Shown here: positions 10,181 to 20,800 of the stretch, piece by piece | Position numbering within the stretch: position 1 is the first letter of the stretch | Layout of the letters: each line of letters opens with the position of its first letter | Source of the DNA: Polyangia bacterium | GTDB taxonomy: Bacteria > Myxococcota_A > Polyangia > Nannocystales > Nannocystaceae | NCBI GenBank assembly: GCA_030430565.1 | Contig: JAUIKS010000018.1 | Span: 1 to 64,000, forward strand | Direction of reading: 5' to 3' | DNA: 64,000 nucleotides | Notes under the pieces: model-generated | What the model saw: only the letters and a program-made list of their open reading frames with translations | Told to the model about the DNA's origin: nothing | The model's database searches: none | Program-made: the position numbers and the translations under genes

Positions 10181-13100
10181 CTAGCCGCCGCAGCTCGGCG
10201 TGAAGAGGCCGCTGCCGGTCGGCCCGACGGTCCCCGCCCGGTGTCGGATCCGGACGACGATGTCGGAGATCGAGAGCGGGTTGAGATCGGCGTTGGCCGG
10301 CGCCAGCTCCCCGGGCGGGATGGCGACGCTCCACTGCTCGCCGTGGACCGGCCAGGCCGCGTAGCCGCTGTTGGCTCCGGCCTCGCTCCACGCGTTGACG
10401 CCGGCCTGGATCAGCACCTGCTCGCGCTCGAAGTCGTAGCGCTGGACCGCGGACCACAGCGGGATGTCGGCGCTGTCGCAGCGACGGACGCCGCCGCTGC
10501 CCTCGCGGGCGATCAGCAGGTCGAGCTCGCCGTCACCGAGGAAGTCGCCCACGACCTTGATGTCGATGGACTCGACGCGGTCGTCACAGAGCAGGCGCGA
10601 GAACAGCCAGTCCTCGCCCGGCGAGACGGTGAAGGGCAGCTCGATGACGCCGGCGGGCGTGACGTTGGTGGGGTCGCTGAGGATCGCCTGGAACTGCGCG
10701 GCCGGGGACACGAGCTCGCCGGTGACCGCGTCCTCGATCGGCTCGTCGATCCCGTAGATGTCCTCGCGCAGGCTGATGTCGGTGACGTAGGTCTGCGGGT
10801 AGCCCCAGTCGAGCAGGTAGTCCTCGTGCACGTGATCGAGGCAGCCCATGAGCTCCTGCAGCTCGAGGGGCGAGCGGGCCGCGAGCAGCTGCGCGCGCAG
10901 CTCGGGGAGCGGCTGGTTGATCTCGTACTCGAGGGCGCGCAGCGCCTGGTACACGCGCCGGATCGCGGTCTCGCGCAGCCGCAGGACGCGACGCCCGGCC
11001 TCGAGCCGCGCCTGCAGGAACGCGGGGTTGCGCAGCGGGTCGCCCGGGTCTTGCTCGAGCTGGCCGAGCGCGCGGGCGCGGGCGATGAGCAGCGAGGAGA
11101 CCTCAGCGTAGGCGTCGTCGATACGGGTCTGGGCCGAGGCGCGGGCGAGCTCGGCTTGGTGGATCTCGATCAGCAGGAGCAGGCTGTCGTTCATCAGGTT
11201 TTTTACGGCTGCCTCGGAGTTGGCGCGCTGGTTCTCGAGATCCGAGGCGCGAATCGCCGCGTCGACATCGGAGTTGTAGGTGATCAACTTCTTTTGATCG
11301 TGGTGATTGAGGTTCTCGATCGCGTTCTCGAGATTGGTCGCCCCGGTCAACGAATTGCACTGACGCGCGGCGTCGTTGTAGATCTCCTCCCGTTGGGCGC
11401 GGCAGCTGTCGTTTACCTTCTCGATCGCGCTCGGGTCCGGGACGCCCCAGCCGAACACCGCGTAGCCCGACGTGGCCTCTTTCGAGAGCCGGTACTTACA
11501 CTCCTCGTTGACGACCTTGAGACGATCGTCGCGGGCGGCTTCGATCGCGTTGCACTCGGTGTTGGCCCGCTCCGTGCGCGCCACGGATCGCTCCTGCGCG
11601 TTGTGTCCGAGGATGCGGAACAGGCCATCCTTGAGCTCCACGAGAGCCCCGAACTCCCCGTTCAAGGCCTCGCTGTTCCTCACGATCGTTTCGAATCGCT
11701 TTTCCTCGATCACGATCGCGCTCGTGTTGTTGGCGTGGGCCTGGCGCGCGTGGCCGATCCGCAGGTTCGCGGCCGCGATTTCGTCGCGCAGCAGCGCGAG
11801 CTGGCCGCTGCCCTCGCCGCAGTGCTCGAGGTCCGGCTTGTCGGTGCCGCCTGAGCCGCACAGCGCCCGCAGGTTCGCGTCGTACTGGGCCTCGAGCTCG
11901 TGGACCTCGCTGGCGACCTGGAAGCTCTGGGACTCGTACTCGACAACCTTGATCCAGGCGTCGTCGGCCAGGGTCGTGAACAGATCGAGGTCGTCGACCG
12001 CGAGCGCGAACATCGATTCGAAGTTGCCGCGGTCGTTCTCGATGTCGGCTGGCCCGAGGGCCAGGGGGACGTGGGCGGGGGAGAAGCCGAACTCGTTGGC
12101 GGCGTCGCCGAGCTCGCCCGCGAGCTCGGCGAGCTGCCGGAGCTGCTGGCCGACGACGAGCAGATCGCCGCGCTCGTCGGGGGCGCCCTGGAGCGCGAGC
12201 TCGTGGGCCCACAGCGCGGCGCGAGCGTGCAGGGTGATGGCGGCGGCGCGGGGCGAGAGCGGCGGCGCGCCGGCGCGCTGGGCGAGCCGGGCGTGCCGGG
12301 TGGCGAGCTCGCCGGCGGTGGTCGAGAGCTGCAGCGCGCGGGTGATCCAGATGAAGTCGTCGCCCGCGTGCTCGGCGGGGTCGCGCAGGTGGAGCGCGCG
12401 CAGGTAGCCGGGGGCGTGCAGCTCTCGCAGCGGCTCGCCGAGGCGGCCCAGGGCGTCCTCGAGCAGCTCGAGCTCGCGGGCGGCCGCGCCCTGTCCGCCG
12501 CCGACGTCGGCCTTGTAGGCGAAGGCGGCGTCGATCATGGCCTCGGTTGCGAGGGTGGTCGCGGCCCGGGCTCGCCAGTGCGCGAGCGCGGCGACGCGTA
12601 CGCGCGCGAGCTCGAGCTCCTCGAGTGACTCGGCGTCCTCGTGGGTGAGGTGGAGCAGCGCGCCGGCGCAGCGCAGCGCCTCGGTGTCGAGGCAGGCGGC
12701 GCCCTGATCGTCGTAGACAGGATCGTGCTGGTCCATGCAGTCGTCCCAGGTCCAGGTGTCGATGGGCGCCTGGGCCTGACCGCCGCCCTCGAGGCCCTCG
12801 AGCACCTGCGGGAGGCGGTAGGCAGAGGCGGCGAGGCTGAGGCCGCAGTAGAGCGCGTCGTCTGTGCTGCAGTTGAGCCCGATGCAGTCTGTGCACGCGC
12901 CGGCGTAGACCGGCTGCGCCAGGGTCTCGGGCGTGCCGTAGTCGAGCGCGAGCCCGTCGCAGGCGGTCTCCGCGAGCGCCTCGTCGAGCGGGTAGTCCCA
13001 GCTCGGCACCGAGACTGGGAGCTGTCCGTCGAAGTCCACCGGCTCGCCGAGCACGTCCTCGGGCGTCGGGCCGCGGTGCGCCAGCGCGAAGGAGCCCGTG

Positions 13101-14179
13101 AGCTCGATGGCCTCGTCGGTGAGGCCGCTGAGACGCTCGGTGGCGACGCCCTCAATGCGCCCGTCGTCGCGGCGCTGACCGTGCAGGTGCAGCTCGCGAC
13201 CCAGCGGACGCGCGAGGGGATCGACGACGGCGGCGAGGGCCGCGGAGCCCGCGTCCTGCGTGAGCTGGGCTGGATCGATGATGTCGCGCAGCTCGAGCGT
13301 GAACTCGCCCTCGTCGGTCCAGGTGCCCTCGACCGTGATATCGACGGGCCACCAGAAGCTCTCGGCGGCGACGCTGCGTCCGCTCACCGTCCCGTCTTCG
13401 TGGAACTCGAGGTCGAGCGCGAGGGTGCTGGTGCCGAGGTCGGCGGGGAGTGTTGGGTCCCCCGCGGTCGGGCCGGCGATGCTGACCGTGCCGGTGAAGC
13501 GACCGCCCTCGAGCGCCGGCTCGAGCTCGATGTCCCACTGCATGTCGCCGACGTCGGTGATGACCTGGATCGGCACGAAGCGCGTGGTCGGGTGCTCGGC
13601 GAGCAGGGCGGCGTCGAGCTGGACCGCGAGCTCGAGGGACTCGCCCGGATCGATCGTGCGCGGGGCGGGGTCGAGGGCCGCGGCGGGGTGCTCGGCGGCG
13701 AGGCGGAACTGCAGCGGCGCCTCGCCGTCGTTGGCGAGCGTGACCGAGGCGCGGGCGCCCAGCGCGTCGCGGCTGCGGCCGGCGCTGCCCGGGACGAGGC
13801 GCAGCGGGCTGCCCCGGGGCGGGAGCGCGATCGCGTGCTGCTCGCCAGGATCGAGGCAGCGGCCGCGGTCCGAGCAGACCTGGTCGGAGGTGCACTGCTG
13901 GTCCGAGGAGCAGGTCGAGGCGCACACCCGCAGCGCGCAGTGCAGGCCGGGATCGCAGTCGGCGTCGACGCGGCAGGGCGTGAGCTCGCGGGCCTCACCC
14001 GGCGGGTCGCTTGGCTGCCCTGGGGCGGCGTCGGCGTCCGCGGCGTCGGTGTCCGCGCTCTCGAGCGCCTCGGGGTCCGGGGCGGCGTCTGCACAGCCCG
14101 CGAGCGCGAGCAGCAGCGTGAGCGAGCGCGTGACTGGCAGCGCGCGGCGTGTACGGTGAGCGGTCGTTGCGTCGTGCAT
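10181..14179 (-). CDS. Giant coiled-coil lipoprotein with Tc-toxin-A-like C terminus
   Basis: 1332 residues from ATG 14179 with GGAGG upstream. The signal peptide ends in LALAGC. Next come an acidic linker and a short Cys-rich module (about residues 68-115, six or more cysteines, DxDCxxGxxC-type spacing) like those of myxobacterial surface proteins. Beta-rich domains follow to about residue 420. Then comes a long helical region with heptad-like stretches (about 530-1100). The last 150 residues (SPGEDWLFSRLL, RVESIDIKVVGD, SISDIVVRIRHRA) recall, by eye, the TcB-binding end of insecticidal Tc toxin A subunits. No secretion or toxin partner is adjacent. It ends 279 bases from the gene downstream. 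Confidence 0.75.
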   Translation of the reverse strand: MHDATTAHRTRRALPVTRSLTLLLALAGCADAAPDPEALESADTDAADADAAPGQPSDPPGEARELTPCRVDADCDPGLHCALRVCASTCSSDQQCTSDQVCSDRGRCLDPGEQHAIALPPRGSPLRLVPGSAGRSRDALGARASVTLANDGEAPLQFRLAAEHPAAALDPAPRTIDPGESLELAVQLDAALLAEHPTTRFVPIQVITDVGDMQWDIELEPALEGGRFTGTVSIAGPTAGDPTLPADLGTSTLALDLEFHEDGTVSGRSVAAESFWWPVDITVEGTWTDEGEFTLELRDIIDPAQLTQDAGSAALAAVVDPLARPLGRELHLHGQRRDDGRIEGVATERLSGLTDEAIELTGSFALAHRGPTPEDVLGEPVDFDGQLPVSVPSWDYPLDEALAETACDGLALDYGTPETLAQPVYAGACTDCIGLNCSTDDALYCGLSLAASAYRLPQVLEGLEGGGQAQAPIDTWTWDDCMDQHDPVYDDQGAACLDTEALRCAGALLHLTHEDAESLEELELARVRVAALAHWRARAATTLATEAMIDAAFAYKADVGGGQGAAARELELLEDALGRLGEPLRELHAPGYLRALHLRDPAEHAGDDFIWITRALQLSTTAGELATRHARLAQRAGAPPLSPRAAAITLHARAALWAHELALQGAPDERGDLLVVGQQLRQLAELAGELGDAANEFGFSPAHVPLALGPADIENDRGNFESMFALAVDDLDLFTTLADDAWIKVVEYESQSFQVASEVHELEAQYDANLRALCGSGGTDKPDLEHCGEGSGQLALLRDEIAAANLRIGHARQAHANNTSAIVIEEKRFETIVRNSEALNGEFGALVELKDGLFRILGHNAQERSVARTERANTECNAIEAARDDRLKVVNEECKYRLSKEATSGYAVFGWGVPDPSAIEKVNDSCRAQREEIYNDAARQCNSLTGATNLENAIENLNHHDQKKLITYNSDVDAAIRASDLENQRANSEAAVKNLMNDSLLLLIEIHQAELARASAQTRIDDAYAEVSSLLIARARALGQLEQDPGDPLRNPAFLQARLEAGRRVLRLRETAIRRVYQALRALEYEINQPLPELRAQLLAARSPLELQELMGCLDHVHEDYLLDWGYPQTYVTDISLREDIYGIDEPIEDAVTGELVSPAAQFQAILSDPTNVTPAGVIELPFTVSPGEDWLFSRLLCDDRVESIDIKVVGDFLGDGELDLLIAREGSGGVRRCDSADIPLWSAVQRYDFEREQVLIQAGVNAWSEAGANSGYAAWPVHGEQWSVAIPPGELAPANADLNPLSISDIVVRIRHRAGTVGPTGSGLFTPSCGG

Positions 14180-14220
14180 CGTGTTCCTCCGTCGGTTCTA
14201 TCGATTTGAAGAGAGTGTTC

Positions 14221-15747
14221 TCAGGGCCAGGAGAGCGCGACCTGGACGATCGACTCGACGGCGTGCGCCGTCACGATGTCGGCCACCTCGTCGTCGTTGA
14301 GGTCGCCGACCGCGAGCTGCAGGGCGCCCGGTTGCTGCCCGTGGGCGCGCTGCTCGCAGGCCGCGAAGCCGCCGTCGCCGTCGCCGACGAGGATCGTGAG
14401 GTCGGCGCTGACGATGTTGCCCGCGACGACATCGAGGGCGCCGTCGCCGTTGATGTCGCCGGTGACGACGCGGCTGACGCCGAGGCCGGCGAGGTAGGAC
14501 TGGTGGGTCGCGTCGAGCGTGGAGCCGTGGTCGCCGCCGGGCTGCGCGTTGACGACCAGCTGATCGTAGACGCTGATCCGATCGGGGACGCAGCTCTCGG
14601 GCGGGTCGCCGAGATCGCAGTGGCTGTAGGCGTGGGCGATGACCACGGAGTCGAGGCCGTCGCCGTCGAGGTCGACGGCCGTGATCGCGATCGGCGGGCC
14701 GGCGGAGAGCGGGCTGGTGGTCCCGAGCAGCGCGGGGACGTGGCTGCCGGGGTCGATGTGGATGACCGCGAGCGCGCTGTGGGCGGTGTTGGCGATCACG
14801 AGCTCCCGGGTCACGGGGTCGCCGTCGAGCTCGGCGGCGGTGATGAGATCGGGGGTCAGCTCGCCGGGGAGCTCGAGCGTGCGCCACGGCTCCTCGTCGA
14901 TGAACAGGTCGACGCGCGCGGACTCGATGCCCGCGCTCGTGAGCACGAGGTCGCCGCGGACGTTGTCGTCGATGCGCTCGAGCAGGGCGCCGCGCGGGCT
15001 GGCGTCGAGCTTGAGGATTTCGACGAACTCGAGGACGTCGGGCTCGTCGCCGGTGCCTTGGAGCACGCTCCAGTTGTTGGAGTAGCTGTTGACGGTGATG
15101 ATGTCGGCGGCGGGGTCGAGGCCGAAGAGGTCGCCGGCGACCAGCGCGGTCGGGCCGGCGGCCTGCAGGACCGGCTCCTTGAGCGGCGAGATCAGGGTCG
15201 CGGCGAGGGGCTCGAGCGATCCGTCCTCGAGGCTCTTGAGGACGCCGACGCGGTGCTCTAGCTGTGAGGCGGTGGCGAGGTCGAGCTGCCCGTCGGCGGT
15301 GATGTCGGCGAGCGCCATGCCCGAGAGCCCGGGCGCGATCGGGTATTGGACGGGCTGCTTGAAGCACAGCTCGCCGGGCTGGGCCTCGCCGTCGCCGCAG
15401 GTCAAGGCGGGCGCGGCGAGCGGCAGGCAGGGCGTCGGGTCGGGCTCGGGCTCAGGTTCGGGCTCAGGCTCGGGGTCGGGCTCAGGATCAGGCTCGGCCG
15501 GCGCGTCGGTGTCGGTGAGCGCGTCGGTGGTGCCGTCGGCGTCATCGCCGGTGCTGCCGCCGGCGATCAGATCGTCGGGGGCGGGCTGGCACTGTGGACA
15601 GTCGGTGTCGCTGTCGGTGGCGTCAGTCCCGGACTCGACGGCCGCGGAGCAGGCCAGCAGCGTGGCCAGCGGCGCGAGCGTGAGTCCGAGGAGGAGGCGG
15701 CGGGTGTGGGAAGAGAGGGAGGCGGCGTTGAAGGTGTGCTGGTGCAT
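14221..15747 (-). CDS. FG-GAP/VCBS-repeat lipoprotein with Pro-Glu linker
   Basis: 508 residues from ATG 15747; a GTG at 15768 is an alternative. The lipobox is TLLAC. An Asp/Thr-rich stretch and a Pro-Glu repeat form a linker up to about residue 105. The C-terminal 370 residues contain repeated DxNxDGxxD-like loops (for example DLDGDGLDS, DINGDGALDVV, DLNDDEVADIV) spaced about 50-60 residues apart, as in FG-GAP/VCBS beta-propellers that bind calcium. It is probably a surface-exposed binding protein. It ends 41 bases before the giant lipoprotein start. A 16-bp palindrome lies 143 bases upstream. Confidence 0.85.
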   Translation of the reverse strand: MHQHTFNAASLSSHTRRLLLGLTLAPLATLLACSAAVESGTDATDSDTDCPQCQPAPDDLIAGGSTGDDADGTTDALTDTDAPAEPDPEPDPEPEPEPEPEPDPTPCLPLAAPALTCGDGEAQPGELCFKQPVQYPIAPGLSGMALADITADGQLDLATASQLEHRVGVLKSLEDGSLEPLAATLISPLKEPVLQAAGPTALVAGDLFGLDPAADIITVNSYSNNWSVLQGTGDEPDVLEFVEILKLDASPRGALLERIDDNVRGDLVLTSAGIESARVDLFIDEEPWRTLELPGELTPDLITAAELDGDPVTRELVIANTAHSALAVIHIDPGSHVPALLGTTSPLSAGPPIAITAVDLDGDGLDSVVIAHAYSHCDLGDPPESCVPDRISVYDQLVVNAQPGGDHGSTLDATHQSYLAGLGVSRVVTGDINGDGALDVVAGNIVSADLTILVGDGDGGFAACEQRAHGQQPGALQLAVGDLNDDEVADIVTAHAVESIVQVALSWP

Positions 15748-15889
15748 GGGTGAGCTCGTCACGTTCACCAGCGGGTTCGGCCGCGCGCTTTGGCCGTTGC
15801 GCGCTCGCGGAAAAATTAATTCTCGCGCGCGTCGTCCGACATCGCGGACGGCCCGATACGAGCCAGGCTCGCTCGGGTTTTCGTTTTAG

Positions 15890-15909
15890 ATGTCTATAAA
15901 GACATGTCG
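15890..15909. promoter_or_regulatory. 16-bp palindrome with GTCG flank, site 1 of a four-site family
   Basis: ATGTCT (15890-15895), ATAA, AGACAT (15900-15905), then GTCG. The arms are perfect and the site is AT-rich against a GC-rich background. It lies upstream of the FG-GAP lipoprotein gene and just past the stop of the PHP gene. Sites with the same arms or flank occur at 22096, 40549 and 40783. Confidence 0.55.
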
Positions 15910-15941
15910 AAAGGGTCGCGCTGCCGTCGACGCGGCCGCGT

Positions 15942-17552
15942 TCACTCGACGATGTAGATCGGGTTGCTGTAGATCCACACGAAGTCGCCGGTGAGTAAAT
16001 CGCTGTACTCGCCGACGTAGCCGGCGAGATGTCGCGGCGTCATGCGGACCTCGGCTCGGTAGGCGCCGGGCTGATCGGGGGTGTGCTCGAGGTCGAGCGG
16101 CGCGCCCTCGTCGGCGCTCGCGGTCGCGACCTCCTCCCATCCTTCGGCGGTGGCGCGCAGCAGCCGGAGCGTGAGCAGCGGGCGGGTGGCGGCGGGGTCG
16201 AGCTTGTAGAGCGTGGGCGCGGTGACGCGCAGCGCGGGGGCGCTGGCGAGCGAGCTCTCGCCGCCGATCTCGCGGGTGAGCGCGTCGGCCTCGAGCGCGT
16301 GGAAGTCGAAGCCGACGGGGAAGCCGAGCAGCTCGAAGGCGCCGTAGAGGCGACCGGCCGCGAGCGCGTCGCGGAGCTGGCGCTCGTCGAATGTGTTCTC
16401 GGGGCCAGGCTCGACGAGGAGGTGGTTGGAGAACCACCGCATCATGCGCTCGTAGCTGTCGACGCGGTCGCCGTCGGCCATGAGCTGCGGGAAGGTGTTG
16501 CGGTGACAGTCGGTGCCCATGGTCGTGACCCGGCGCGCGCCGGCGGCGAGGGTCATGGACCATGTGTCGAGGTAGGCGGGGTCCTCGGTGATGATGGGCA
16601 GCAGCGCGAGCGCGGGGTGGGGGAGGCCTGGGTCGCCCTGCTCGACCTTGGCGACGAGCACGGCGGCCTTGCCGAGGTTGAGCATCAGGTTGGCGTGGAG
16701 GTTGTACATCTCGAAGCCGTCGAGCGGCGTCTCGATGAGCTGGGCCGGCGTGTAGTCCTCGGTGTGGGCGACGAGCACGACCGCGCCGCCGGCCTTGAGC
16801 GCCGCGATCGAGTCGGCGGAGTCCGAGCCGTAGATCGCGGCGCGCTCGGCCTCGTCGTCCGAGACGTGCCCGGCGAGCGCGACCGGCATCGTGCCGGACT
16901 CACAGCCCGCGAGGACCAGCGGGCGGATCTCGGTGGCCGCGCCGGCGTCGACCTCGGCGCAGGAGATCATGTTGGCGACCGGCTGCCCCTCGCGCTCGAG
17001 CAGCGCGTCGCCGCGCTCGGCCCGGTAGAGCAGCGCGTCGGTGAACGGGGTGCTGGAGAACGACTCGTTGTGATCGGTGAGCATCACGAAGTCGTGCTGC
17101 GCGCGGCACAGGCCGCGGTGGAAGTCCTGGGCGCACTCCTCGTCGGGGACGCCGCGCTCGTCTTTGGGCTCGTAGTCGCAGGCGTCGTGGGAGTGGACCG
17201 AGTGCGCGTGGATCAGCCCGCGGCGATCGAGCAGGCCGCGGCGCGTCGGCTCGCGCGGCGTCGGGAACGAGATCCCTGGCTCCCAGACGTCGGGCTCGAT
17301 GTAGCCCCCTGTCGTGTCCTCGCCGGTGCTGGTCACACCTGACGTGCCGGCGCTGTCTGTGCCCGCGCTCGTGCTCTCGGTGGTGGTCGCGGCGCTGGTG
17401 CTCGCGTCGGAGACGGCGCCCCCCTCGGTCGACTTCGCGGGGTCCGTGTCGGCGCCTTGCTGGGTGCAGGCGGCCGCGAGCGCGAGCGTGAGCGCGACGG
17501 GTACACGCGCGCCGTGGGCGTTCGAGGGGCGGGGTCGAGCGGATTCGCGCAT
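15942..17552 (-). CDS. PHP-domain (CehA/McbA-like) lipoprotein, predicted metal phosphoesterase
   Basis: 536 residues from ATG 17552. The signal peptide ends with AAAC near residue 27. A Ser/Thr/Gly stalk follows to about residue 85. The PHP catalytic motifs are present: HAHSVHSH (about residue 115), LTDHNE (about 157), a central Glu/His pair in GFEMYNLH, and the final GTDCH. These ligate two or three metal ions in PHP phosphoesterases. The last 100 residues form a beta-rich domain. It is secreted and lipid-anchored, so it probably hydrolyses extracellular phosphate esters. The longer upstream frame was rejected because it would bury the signal peptide. Confidence 0.85.
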   Translation of the reverse strand: MRESARPRPSNAHGARVPVALTLALAAACTQQGADTDPAKSTEGGAVSDASTSAATTTESTSAGTDSAGTSGVTSTGEDTTGGYIEPDVWEPGISFPTPREPTRRGLLDRRGLIHAHSVHSHDACDYEPKDERGVPDEECAQDFHRGLCRAQHDFVMLTDHNESFSSTPFTDALLYRAERGDALLEREGQPVANMISCAEVDAGAATEIRPLVLAGCESGTMPVALAGHVSDDEAERAAIYGSDSADSIAALKAGGAVVLVAHTEDYTPAQLIETPLDGFEMYNLHANLMLNLGKAAVLVAKVEQGDPGLPHPALALLPIITEDPAYLDTWSMTLAAGARRVTTMGTDCHRNTFPQLMADGDRVDSYERMMRWFSNHLLVEPGPENTFDERQLRDALAAGRLYGAFELLGFPVGFDFHALEADALTREIGGESSLASAPALRVTAPTLYKLDPAATRPLLTLRLLRATAEGWEEVATASADEGAPLDLEHTPDQPGAYRAEVRMTPRHLAGYVGEYSDLLTGDFVWIYSNPIYIVE

Positions 17553-17609
17553 GCCGCCACTGTACGCCGCGCGGCGACCTGTTGTCTCGTCGCGCTCGCG
17601 GTTTTCGTC

Positions 17610-17677
17610 ACGCGTCGTCGGCCGGCCGCGCACTCGTGTAGGTACACGGGCCGCGCGAGGTGACGCGTCGTCGGCCG
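17610..17677. repeat. Direct repeats and dyad in the PHP/kinase divergent promoter
   Basis: ACGCGTCGTCGGCCG occurs at 17610-17624 and again at 17663-17677. Between them lies the dyad GTGTA-GG-TACAC (17636-17647), and GGCCGCGC also occurs on both sides of the dyad. The arrangement sits between divergently transcribed genes and may bind a regulator. Confidence 0.45.
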
Positions 17678-17836
17678 TTCTCGCGCGGGCGTGGCCGCGC
17701 GTCGTGTTGACGCGATGACCCGCGGCGCGCGGCCCGACGCGCGGGAACGGCCGGCGGGCTGCGCGGAGTCGTGCGCACGCGGGGCGCCGCGCGGGTATCC
17801 TGGCGGGGGAGTTCGTAGGGACAGGTATCGAGAGCC

Positions 17837-20800
17837 ATGATGGTCCGCGACGAGTGGGTGCCGCCGCGCGAGTTTGACGAGTACCGTCTCGTGCGCCTGC
17901 TCGGGCACGGGTCGATGGGGCACGTCTACCTCGCCCGCGACATCGTGCTCGATCGCCCGGTCGCGGTGAAGTTCGTGAGCGTCGTCGTGCCGGACGAGAA
18001 GCTGCGGCGGCGGTTTCGCGTCGAGGCCCGCGCGGCCGCGCGGCTGCAGCACCCGAACGTGATGGCGATCCACCGGATCGGCGAGCTCGACGGGCGACCC
18101 TACCTCGTCACGGAGTACATCCGCGGCAAGAGCCTCAGCGAGATCGAGATGCCGGTGCCCTGGCAGCGCTCGCTGGAGATCGCGCTCGGCCTGACGCGCG
18201 GGCTCGCGGCGGCGCACCGCCAGGGCGTCCTGCACCGCGACATCAAGCTGGCGAACGCGATGATCGACGAGGAGGGCACGGTCAAGCTCCTCGACTTCAG
18301 CCTCGCCAAGCTGCTCGACGAGCCGCTGCCGGTGTCGGCGCCCGAGGACTCCGGGACCGCGCTGGTGGTCTCGCGGCGCAAGAAGACCGACCCGAACGAG
18401 GACACGGCGCCGCTGTTGGAGCCGAACTTCGATCCCGACGCGGTCGAGGTCGGCGAGAAGCTCGACGCGACCTTCCGGGTCTCGTCGGGCAAGTACGCGC
18501 AGTACGTCCAGGACCTGTCGGCGAGCTTTCGCAAGGAGATCGAGCAGCAGCGCGCGGAGATGGACGAGGACGACCCACGGCTGCGCTCGAACACCAGCGA
18601 CGGCACGCTGATGGGCACGCCGAATTACATGGCGCCCGAGCTGTGGCGGGTGGAGCCGGCGACCCGGCGCTCGGATGTCTACGCGATGGGGGCGCTGGTC
18701 CACTACCTGCTGACCGGCAAGCCGCCGATCCAGGCCTCGTCGCCGCTCGAGCTCGCCTCGCTCGTGCAGCACCGCGACGCGACGCCGATCGCCCAGCAGC
18801 TGCCGGGGGTGGAGCCGAAGTTCGCGGCGATCGTCGACCGCTGCCTGCGGCGCGACCCGGCCGATCGCTTCCGCTCCGGCGAGGCGCTGCGAGAGGCGCT
18901 CGAGAAGCTCGCGGTGACGCGGGTCGCCGACCCGGCGTCGACGGTCGCGGGCGGCAACCCGTACCGCGGCCTCGAGGCGTTCCAGGCCGAGCACCGCCGG
19001 CTGTTCTTCGGGCGCGAGTCGGAGATCCGCGCGGTCATCGAGCGCCTGCGCTCGCAGTACTTCGTGCTCGTCGCCGGCGACTCAGGGGTCGGGAAGTCGT
19101 CGCTGTGTCGCGCGGGCATCCTGCCGGCGATCTGCGACGGCAACGCGGAGGGCCTCGAGCGCGGGCGCACGTGGACGTACACGACGGTCACGCCGGGCCG
19201 TCACCCGCTGCACTCGCTGATCTCGGCGCTCACGGAGGGCCTGGACGACAAGCCGGATCACGAGGCGATCGCGGAGGCGCTGCGCGAGGCGCCGGAGCGC
19301 TTGACCCGGATCATGCGCGTCAAGCTCGGCACCGATCGCGGCAAGATCCTGTTCGTCGATCAGCTCGAGGAGCTCGTGACGCTCTCGGAGCCCGAGGAGG
19401 CGGCGATCGTCGGGGCGCTGCTCGCTCGCCTCGCGGCCGGCATCAGCGGGATGCGGCTGCTGGCGACGGTGCGCGGCGACTTCCTCACGCGGGTCGCGAC
19501 GATCCCTGGCCTGGGCGACGAGATCGAGGACGCGGCCTTCCTGCTCCGGCCGATGTCGCCGGCGAGCATGCGCGAGGCGATCGTCGGCCCGGCGCGCTCG
19601 ATGGGCGCGAGCTTCGAGTCCGACGAGCTCGTCGGCGAGCTCGTGGACGAAGGGATCCAGGGCAGCCTGCCGCTCCTGCAGTTCGCGCTGGCGGAGCTGT
19701 GGGAGGTGCACGATCGCAGCACGGGGACGATCACCCGCAAGGCGCTCGCGCGCATCGGCGGGGTGACCGGCGCGCTCGCGCGGCACGCCGACGACATGCT
19801 CGCCAAGCTGCTGCCCTCGCAGCGAGTCGCGGCCCGGCGCCTGCTGATGCGGCTCGTGACGATCGAGGACACCCGCGCGACGCTGAACGAGGATGAGCTC
19901 GGCGCCGGCGACGAGGCGACCCGCGCGGCCCTCGAGGCGCTCGTCCGCGGCCGCCTCGTGGTCTCGCGCGAGGCCGACGAGGTCACCGTCTACGAGATCG
20001 CCCACGAGGCGCTGATCAACGGCTGGGGGACGCTGCGGCAGTGGCTCGACGAGGAGAAGGAGGGTCGCGAGATTCGCCGTCGCCTCGAGATCGCGGCGGC
20101 GGACTGGATGCGACTCGGTCGCCGGCGCGACGTGCTGTGGACCGGGGTGCAGCTCGAGGAGCTCAGCGGTCTGGACGAGGAGACCCTGGGGCCGCGCGAG
20201 CGCGCGTTCAAGCAGGCGTCGATGGGGCGCGAGCGCGCGAAGCGGTGGCGACGGCGGCTGCTGATCGCGTCCGTGCCGGTCGCGCTGGCGCTCGCGCTGC
20301 TCGGGCTGCGCGTGAAGCAGGCGCTGGATCTCGAGCGCCAGATCTCGGTGATGGTCACGCGGGCTGACGCGGCCTTCGTCGGCGCGCGCGCGCGCGTAGC
20401 GGCTGAGGCGGAGCTGCTTGAAAAGACATACGCGGCCTTTGACGAGGGGCGCGACTCGGACGGCGAGGCGCTGTGGGATCAGGTCAAGCAGGAGCGCGGC
20501 GAGATCAGCGCGAGCCTGCGCGAGGCGAGCCAGGATCTCGAGGCTGCGGTCGCGCTAGACTCGAGCCGCGAGGGCACGCGCGCGCGATTGAGCGAGGTCT
20601 TGTTCGAGCGCGCGGTGTTCGAGGAGCGGCGCCATAATTCCTCGCTCCGGGATGAGTACATCGCCCGCGCGAGCGTCTACGACGTCGGCGGCGCGCGGAT
20701 GTCCCGCTGGTCCGCGCCGGCGCGGCTCGTGCTCCACGCGGCGCCTGGCGCTCAGGTCACGCTCGCGCGCTATCAGGTCGGAGAGCGCTATACGTTGGGG

